From assembly GCA_041166745.1 (NCBI GenBank), contig JBEEGH010000005.1:262777-326776 (forward strand): a stretch of 64,000 bases of DNA. Direction: 5' to 3'. This DNA comes from DASUCS01 sp041166745. GTDB taxonomy: Bacteria; Actinomycetota; Acidimicrobiia; Acidimicrobiales; JACDCH01. A program made the position numbers and the translations under genes. The notes under the pieces were generated by a model. That model worked only from the letters and a program-made list of their open reading frames with translations, searched no databases and was not told the origin of the DNA. Shown in pieces: positions 58,806 through 64,000 of the stretch; the stretch's first letter is position 1; the number at the start of each line of letters is the position of its first letter.

Positions 58806-59336
58806 TCAGCCGACCGGGAACGACGCCGGGTCGTAACCGAGTTTCGTGTCGGCACCGTCGCCGACCATCGCGCCTTCCAATGCGCCGTTGGGGAACAGGG
58901 CAGCCGTGCTGAGTCCTGCGCTCGAGCCGAGGATCACGGCGTGACTCGCGACGACCGGGAGGATCGTGGCCACGAGATGGATGACGTCGGGAGTGGTGAG
59001 TGTGGTGAGCGCAAACGCGTACGTCTCGGCCACTTGGTTCTCGACACCGACGGCCATCGTGAGCGCGCTCCGCTCGTCGGTCACGCCCTGCACCCGAGCA
59101 CCGAGCACGAACGCGAGCGATGGATTCGGCAGCTTCACCGCCGAGGTTCCTGCGTGGACGAGGAGCGCGTCGGCGTACTCCTTGTGGTGTCCCTGGAACT
59201 TCGCCGCGATCGGTTTCGTCGTGTCGCTCAAGAATGCGCCGATGTTGTCGTACGCGTTCACCACGGCGAGCTCGATCGATTGCAAGTAGCCGGCGAGGGT
59301 CGCGTCGGCGGGTGTGACGACTTGATCCGTTGCCAT
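58806..59336 (-). CDS. Ferritin-like domain protein
   Basis: 176 residues, no signal peptide. Helices SIELAVVNAYDNIGAFL, FQGHHKEYADALLVH, GVENQVAETYAFAL and ILPVVASHAVILGSS give a ferritin-like bundle related to the downstream lipoprotein, so the two look like cytosolic and exported versions. The metal Glu expected in the last helix is absent (VASH). It starts in a one-base TGATG junction with glpK, five bases before the next gene. An iron role is inferred from fold only. Confidence 0.8.
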   Translation of the reverse strand: MATDQVVTPADATLAGYLQSIELAVVNAYDNIGAFLSDTTKPIAAKFQGHHKEYADALLVHAGTSAVKLPNPSLAFVLGARVQGVTDERSALTMAVGVENQVAETYAFALTTLTTPDVIHLVATILPVVASHAVILGSSAGLSTAALFPNGALEGAMVGDGADTKLGYDPASFPVG

Positions 59337-60790
59337 CAGAACTCCAACGACGACAGCTCTGGGATCCAAGCCTGCGCCCGCCGGCAGGCTTCGTGCCAGC
59401 GCTCTCGGTCGACCGCCTTCGCCGGATCGACGATGCGCGACGGATGCCATGTCGCGGCGATGTCGTTCTCTGATCCCCACGTGCCGGTGGCGAGACCAGC
59501 GAGAAAACCGGCACCGAGCGTCGTCGCCTCGAGTTGTGGCGAAACCTCGACGGGCTTCTGACTGCTGTCGGCCAGCGCTTGCACGAACAGCTGATTGGCG
59601 GCCATGCCCCCGTCGATGCGGAGACTGGCGAGCGTCGTCCCGCCGTCGCTTTCCGCCGCCTCGACGAGATCGGCGCCACGCTGGGCAACCCCTTCGAGCA
59701 CCGCGCGAACAACGTGTGATCGCTCGGTGCCGCGCGTGATGCCGAGCAAGGTTCCGCGTGCGCCGTAGTCCCAGTACGGCGTGCCCAGGCCCAACAAGGC
59801 GGGCACGTAGACGACGCCTTCGGTGGTTTCGCACTGCGCCGCAATCTGCTCACTCGCCGCGGATGTCTCGATGAGTCCGAGGTCGTCGCGCAACCACTCC
59901 ACGTTCGTTCCGGCCGAAAGCATGATGGCTTCGATTCCCCAGGTGATGGCTCCCTCGCGCCGCCAGGCCACGATCGGGAAGGTCCCGGCGTTGCCGGTCG
60001 TCTCGAACGGCGGGCGTTGGTGGCCGACCACCATGTCGAGCATGCCGCCGGTGCCGAACGTGATTTTGGCCATGCCAGGACGAACGCAGCCTTGACCGAT
60101 CAGCGACGCCTGCTGATCGCCGGCGATCCCCGCGATCGGCGGTGCTCCTTCGAGGGCCGTTGCCTGGCCGACGATGCCGCTGGAGTCGACGACTTCCGGC
60201 AACACCGATGGCGGAACCCGCAGCAACTCGAGCGTCGCCTCGTTCCAGCCGCGCCCATCGCCGTGCATGAGTCCGGTGACCGCCGCGTTCGACAGGTCGG
60301 TGACGTGGAGCGCGCCAGAGGAGAGCGTCCATGCGATCCAGGTGTCGACGGTGCCGAAGCAGAGATCCCGCGACCGATCGGGATCAGCCATGTCCAGGAG
60401 GAACGCCAACTTCGTCGCCGACGCGTTCGGCGCGACACGCAGCCCCTGTTCGCGGAGCACGAGGCACATTCCCGCGGTTCGGAGGTCTTGCCAACCGACG
60501 CCGGGCCCGACAGGTTCGCCTGTGGCGCGATCCCACACGATCGTCGACGCCCGCTGGTTCGTGATGCCGACCGCATCGACAGGGCCGCCATCGGCCAGTG
60601 CGGCGTGAGCACATTCGAGCGCTGCCTTGGCCATCGCCATCGGATCGAACTCGACGAATCCGGGAGCGGGCGAGGAGGGGAGGAGCGCCTGGTAGTGCGC
60701 GTGTCCGACGGTGGCGTCGGGCCGGACGATTGCGGCGCGCAAGCCGCTGGTGCCGACATCGATGACGAGGACAGATCCGCCACCGGTCAT
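59336..60790 (-). CDS. glpK: Glycerol kinase
   Basis: 484 residues from ATG 60790 (ATGA overlap). FGGY-kinase fold: VLVIDVGTSGLRAAIVRPD, ITNQRASTIVWDRATGEPVG, ITFGTGGMLDMVVG, and the C-terminal LRIDGGMAANQLFVQALADSSQKPVEVS. It phosphorylates glycerol to glycerol-3-phosphate, which GlpD oxidises. The first strand reads DVGTSG rather than the DQGTTS of typical GlpK, so other FGGY substrates (erythritol, xylulose) cannot be ruled out; the operon favours glycerol. Confidence 0.92.
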   Translation of the reverse strand: MTGGGSVLVIDVGTSGLRAAIVRPDATVGHAHYQALLPSSPAPGFVEFDPMAMAKAALECAHAALADGGPVDAVGITNQRASTIVWDRATGEPVGPGVGWQDLRTAGMCLVLREQGLRVAPNASATKLAFLLDMADPDRSRDLCFGTVDTWIAWTLSSGALHVTDLSNAAVTGLMHGDGRGWNEATLELLRVPPSVLPEVVDSSGIVGQATALEGAPPIAGIAGDQQASLIGQGCVRPGMAKITFGTGGMLDMVVGHQRPPFETTGNAGTFPIVAWRREGAITWGIEAIMLSAGTNVEWLRDDLGLIETSAASEQIAAQCETTEGVVYVPALLGLGTPYWDYGARGTLLGITRGTERSHVVRAVLEGVAQRGADLVEAAESDGGTTLASLRIDGGMAANQLFVQALADSSQKPVEVSPQLEATTLGAGFLAGLATGTWGSENDIAATWHPSRIVDPAKAVDRERWHEACRRAQAWIPELSSLEF

Positions 60791-61179
60791 CGCGGCGACC
60801 CCAGCCGCGCGTTTCGTCGCTCCGCGACCAGGCCGCCGACGACACCGAGGGACGCCATGAGCAGCGCGTTGAACACGTACACGACCGGCGAGCGCAGCTT
60901 GGTGTCGCCGAGAACCCGCACCAAGACTGTCACCATCTGTGCGAGCGCGTACGCGATGACCGCCGCGAGCGCGCCATGGGTCAACGGCGTATCCGGTCGT
61001 TTCGAACCGGCAACGAAACCGCCGACCAGCATGCCCGCCATGATCACGAGGAAGAAGATGAACACGCCGTTGTTCGACTCGTCGTCCACGACGACCGCTC
61101 CGATCAGGCCGGCCGGAAGCGCCAGCACGAGCGCGGCGACCACGCCCGCGCCGACCGCTCTCCAATCGATGGTGCGCAT
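60787..61179 (-). CDS. Four-helix membrane protein of the glycerol operon
   Basis: 130 residues from ATG 61179 (TGATG junction upstream; a TTG at 61182 is less likely). About four membrane helices: VGAGVVAALVLALPAGLIGAVVV, NGVFIFFLVIMAGMLVGGFVAG, HGALAAVIAYALAQMVTVLV and FNALLMASLGVVGGLVAERR. It resembles TIGR04086/YtaB-like small membrane proteins but the family is uncertain. It sits between the AGPS-like oxidase and glpK with overlaps on both sides, so it is likely co-made with them. Confidence 0.75.
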   Translation of the reverse strand: MRTIDWRAVGAGVVAALVLALPAGLIGAVVVDDESNNGVFIFFLVIMAGMLVGGFVAGSKRPDTPLTHGALAAVIAYALAQMVTVLVRVLGDTKLRSPVVYVFNALLMASLGVVGGLVAERRNARLGSPR

Positions 61180-62687
61180 CAAAATCCGGTCTCGCCGAAG
61201 GGACTCTCGAGGCCGAGCTTGCCGGGGTTGAGGATGCCGTTCGGGTCGAGCGCGGCCTTGAGGGCGGCGAGCACATCGAAGGCCGGGCCGAGGGCCTCGC
61301 GCACGAAGCGCGATCGGTTGAGCCCCACTCCGTGGTGATGGCTCAGCGCGCCGCCGTTGGCGAGCACGGCGCGTTGGCCTGCATCCCAGATCGCTCGGTA
61401 GAAGCGGTCTTTGTCGTCGGGCTCGACCTTGCCGGCGAACGTGAAGTAGAGACAGCCACCGTCGAGGTAGCTGTGTGATTGATGGGCCGACGCCGCCAAG
61501 GTGCCGGGCACCGCCTTGATCGCCGCGATGGCTTCGTCGTAGATGCCGGGGAGCGCGGCCCAGAGGCCCGACACCTCCATCGTGTCGACCACGAAGCCCT
61601 TGGAAATCAGCGCTTCGAGCGCGGAGACGTCGTTGCGTTTGTCCATCCAGTGGTGCACGAGATCGGCGTCCATTTCCTGCGCGCCGGCGGCCATCGCCTC
61701 GTCGGTGACGATGCTCATCGGCGAGCTCACCGTCATCTCGTCGCCCTCGTTGTAAGCGAGCACGAGATGCGTGTCGCCAGTGTGGTAGCTCCGGTCGGCC
61801 TCGGTGGCGTCGTACAGCCGCAGCACCGCGGGAAGGTCACCGCGCCGCGCGACCCGCCGCAGGAAGTCCAGGGCATCGCCGAAGCGCGTGAAACCCCAGG
61901 CGCCATGCGAGAAGTGCGTCGGCGCGTCGTGCAGCTTCAATCGGGCGCCAGTGATCACCCCCAACGTGCCCTCTGATCCGACGAAGACCTGGTTGAGATC
62001 CGGACCCACCGCTTGTCGGGGAACGCCGCCGGTGGTCACCTGCCTGCCGTCGGCCAGGACGACGTCGAGACCGACCACGATGTCTTCGATCTTGCCGTAC
62101 TTGTTGGAGAACTGGCCCGCGCTGCGGCATGCCAGCCATCCACCGACGGTCGACAGGTCGATGGACTGCGGCCAGTGGCCGAGCGTCTTGCCGTAGGTGG
62201 CTCGCAGTTCGTCCTCGAGGACGTTGCCGAACGTGCCGGCATGCACATCGAGCACGAGCGAGGTGTCGTCGACATCGGCGATGCCCGACAAGGCGGTGAG
62301 GTCGAGCACGATCCCGCCGTGCACCGGAACCGACGCGCCGCACACGCCGCTACGGCCCGCTGCCGCGGTCACGGGGATGCGCGCGTCGTTGGCGACTCGC
62401 AGTACCTCGGCGACCTCGTCGGCGTCGTGTGGGCGGGCGACCACATCGGCGAGGCCCGCGACTTGGCCTTCGAGCGCCCACGTCATCGCCAGAGGCCACC
62501 AGTCGCGACTGGCTTCCGCCAGCGTGTCCGGTTCGGTGGAGACCTCCGAGCACGCGTCGCGAAGGCGGCGGACCAGCTTGTCGTCGACGGCGACTCGCGT
62601 GCCGCGCAGGCGCGAGGTCGCGCTGGCCGCGCCACCCGCGAGCGCGATGGGTGGCGTGGGCGTGCCCGGCGCCGGACTGGCGGTCAC
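61179..62687 (-). CDS. FAD-linked oxidase, alkyl-DHAP synthase (AGPS)-like
   Basis: 502 residues from GTG 62687 (GTGA overlap with glpD). PCMH-type FAD domain: ARPHDADEVAEVLRVANDARIPVTAAAGRSGVCGASVPVHGG and LSTVGGWLACRSAGQFSNKYGKIEDIVVG; the C-terminal domain ends with the AGPS-type SHHHGVGLNRSRFVREALG and LDPNGILNPGKLG. AGPS joins a fatty alcohol to acyl-DHAP in ether lipid synthesis; D-lactate or glycolate dehydrogenase-like activity is an alternative. Placement beside glpD and glpK, which make DHAP, favours the former but does not prove it. Confidence 0.85.
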   Translation of the reverse strand: MTASPAPGTPTPPIALAGGAASATSRLRGTRVAVDDKLVRRLRDACSEVSTEPDTLAEASRDWWPLAMTWALEGQVAGLADVVARPHDADEVAEVLRVANDARIPVTAAAGRSGVCGASVPVHGGIVLDLTALSGIADVDDTSLVLDVHAGTFGNVLEDELRATYGKTLGHWPQSIDLSTVGGWLACRSAGQFSNKYGKIEDIVVGLDVVLADGRQVTTGGVPRQAVGPDLNQVFVGSEGTLGVITGARLKLHDAPTHFSHGAWGFTRFGDALDFLRRVARRGDLPAVLRLYDATEADRSYHTGDTHLVLAYNEGDEMTVSSPMSIVTDEAMAAGAQEMDADLVHHWMDKRNDVSALEALISKGFVVDTMEVSGLWAALPGIYDEAIAAIKAVPGTLAASAHQSHSYLDGGCLYFTFAGKVEPDDKDRFYRAIWDAGQRAVLANGGALSHHHGVGLNRSRFVREALGPAFDVLAALKAALDPNGILNPGKLGLESPFGETGF

Positions 62688-64000
62688 CGGCCGATCGCCG
62701 CCTCGAGTGCCGTCTCCGGGAGGCTCGCCACCGACCTCTCGTGCATGACGAGCGCTTGGTAGCGAGCGACTTGCGCGGCTTGTTCGGTGTCGTCCCACCC
62801 GAGTTCGGGCGCGAGCAGCGCGGCGATGCTCGGCGCGGCCGCGGCCGAGGCATCCCGTGCCAACAGTCGGGCCCGGGTGCGGCGTGTGAGCACATCGTCG
62901 ATCGATTGGGCCATCTCGTGACGGGCGGCGTACACCGCCTCGGCCTTGAGGTAGGGCAGGCCGGGCACCAAGGCGTCGCGCAACGCCGGTTCGGCATCGG
63001 CGAGGTCGAGCACCGATCGCGCCTCGTCGCCGTAGCGATCCAGGAGATGACGCAGCGTCGCGTCGGCGCCGGACGACGCTCGGGCGGAGTCGTAGCCGTC
63101 GGCGCCGCGAAGGCGCAGCCGCTTGGTGCGCGAGCGGCGGCTCGCGTGCTTGGTTGCCGCCCGCCCGAGGACGTCGATGACCTCGTCGACGGTGTCCGCC
63201 GCCATCTCGCGATAGGTCGTCAGCTTGCCGCCGGTGATCGAGATGAGATCGCTGGGCGAGCGCGCCACGCGGTGGCTACGGGAGAGGTCGGCCGTTCGGC
63301 CCGACGTCGCGCTCTTGACGAGCGGTCGTAGTCCGGCCCAGGTGCCGAGGATGTCCGCCCGGGTGAGGGGAGACGTGACCGAGAAGTTGATGGCCTTCAG
63401 GAGGTAATCGATGTCGTCCGGCTCGCACTGCGGGTCGTCGAGGCTCCCCTCGTAGTCCGTGTCGGTGGTGCCGATGTAGGTGCACTCGAAATCGCCATCG
63501 GTCCCGCCCCACGGCACCACGAAAACCGAGCGGCGATCCTTCGGGACGGGGATGACCACGGCGATTCGGTTCTGCACCTTCGACCATGGGACCGTGATGT
63601 GGATGCCCTTGGCCGGACGGATGGAATCGGGATGCTTGCCCTCGTCGAGGGCGCGGACGTCGTCGGCCCAGACGCCGGTGGCATTCACCACCGATGCTGC
63701 GTTGATCGTGAACGAGCTGCCGTCGGCGTCGACGGTCGCACCGGCGACATGGCCGTGTTCGTCCTTGACGAACCCGGTGACGCGGCAGTCGTTGGCAATC
63801 ACCGCGTCGAACTCGAGGGCTGCGGTACGGGCGATGGTGAGCGTGAGCCGGGCATCGTCGGTCTGAGCGTCGTAATAGAGGTAGGCGGCGGCCAGGCGTT
63901 CGGCCGGGAGCAACGGCATGTACTCCACGGCCTGTTCCCGATTCAGCCGTTTGTGGATCTTGCCGATGCGGGCGCCGCCGGTGAGGTCGTACATCCACAT
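62684..64000 (-). CDS. glpD: Glycerol-3-phosphate dehydrogenase, FAD-type (partial)
   Basis: 439 residues visible; the frame is still open at the window edge, so the FAD-binding N-terminus lies beyond 64000. Visible segments: MWMYDLTGGARIGKIHKRLN, VNATGVWADDVR, RPAKGIHITVPWSKVQNRIAVVIPVPKDRRSVFVVPWGG, IGTTDTDYEG and the GlpD C-domain SDLISITGGKLTTYREMAADTVD. It oxidises glycerol-3-phosphate to DHAP and passes electrons to quinone. It leads the operon GlpD-AGPS-membrane protein-GlpK. Confidence 0.94.
   Translation of the reverse strand: MWMYDLTGGARIGKIHKRLNREQAVEYMPLLPAERLAAAYLYYDAQTDDARLTLTIARTAALEFDAVIANDCRVTGFVKDEHGHVAGATVDADGSSFTINAASVVNATGVWADDVRALDEGKHPDSIRPAKGIHITVPWSKVQNRIAVVIPVPKDRRSVFVVPWGGTDGDFECTYIGTTDTDYEGSLDDPQCEPDDIDYLLKAINFSVTSPLTRADILGTWAGLRPLVKSATSGRTADLSRSHRVARSPSDLISITGGKLTTYREMAADTVDEVIDVLGRAATKHASRRSRTKRLRLRGADGYDSARASSGADATLRHLLDRYGDEARSVLDLADAEPALRDALVPGLPYLKAEAVYAARHEMAQSIDDVLTRRTRARLLARDASAAAAPSIAALLAPELGWDDTEQAAQVARYQALVMHERSVASLPETALEAAIGR

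Noticed and set aside
59342..61276. Extended reading of glpK to 61276
   Set aside because: The extra N-terminal part lies over the membrane protein and AGPS-like genes in another frame and is Arg-rich; glpK starts at 60790.

Overview
The window is high-GC DNA with tightly packed genes, many joined by 4-base ATGA/GTGA overlaps. The gene content points to an actinobacterium, probably an Acidimicrobiia-like lineage (an inference, not tested by search). Signs are two F420-type luciferase-like oxidoreductases, a deazaflavin (Ddn-type) nitroreductase, a Tad pilus locus of actinobacterial layout, a class A RNase P RNA next to a C4 zinc-ribbon gene, and frequent leaderless starts. No tRNA, rRNA, insertion sequence, prophage or CRISPR array was seen.

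Layout. 1-5.1 kb: minus-strand Tad/Flp pilus operon (unknown 383-aa protein, CpaB, TadA, TadB, TadC; TadC runs off the window). 5.2-11.8 kb: a membrane protein, an ABC exporter, TatA, a universal stress protein, a secreted repeat protein whose start codon reads ACG, a hemerythrin protein, MsrA and a WXG100-like two-gene cassette. 11.8-22.4 kb: cobalamin region. A minus-strand operon (CbiZ, CobU, CobS, CbiB, CobD-like, CobT) carries cobinamide remodelling and nucleotide-loop assembly and continues into a phytanoyl-CoA dioxygenase-like protein and an acyl-CoA ligase. Divergently, CobO is followed by a cobalamin riboswitch and the BtuFCD importer. No corrin-ring genes are seen, so the locus looks like salvage.

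22.3-31.7 kb: a MenC-like enolase, an F420-type oxidoreductase, a class A PBP, a zinc-ribbon coiled-coil protein, a histidine phosphatase, rnpB, a TetR regulator facing a two-gene operon across a 26-base dyad, an unusual 18-19-residue repeat protein and a CPBP protease. 31.9-38.8 kb: phosphoketolase plus acetate kinase, then a MacB/FtsX-type ABC system. 38.9-43.4 kb: a methyltransferase, an MTA/SAH-type nucleosidase, and cystathionine gamma- and beta-family enzymes, which together suggest homocysteine-to-cysteine flow. 43.5-51.1 kb: an anti-sigma-type kinase facing a PAS-GAF-PP2C phosphatase, GNAT, hemolysin III, a second F420-type oxidoreductase, an Nfu N-domain protein, an orphan ParA-like ATPase, small proteins and a primary-type sigma factor.

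51.2-58.1 kb: acyl-CoA dehydrogenase, TauD-type dioxygenase, FMN reductase, two divergent LPG-synthase/flippase-like paralogues, YbaK and a hotdog thioesterase. 58.1-64 kb: a glycerol operon (GlpD, AGPS-like FAD oxidase, membrane protein, GlpK) ending in two ferritin-like proteins.

A recurring signal is a TANNNT-type -10 hexamer 5-9 bases before the start codon with no Shine-Dalgarno, which implies widespread leaderless transcripts. It helped choose starts, exposed two genes a simple ORF caller misses (8674-9054 and 49638-49817), and at two divergent gene pairs the opposing -10 hexamers share the same TA.
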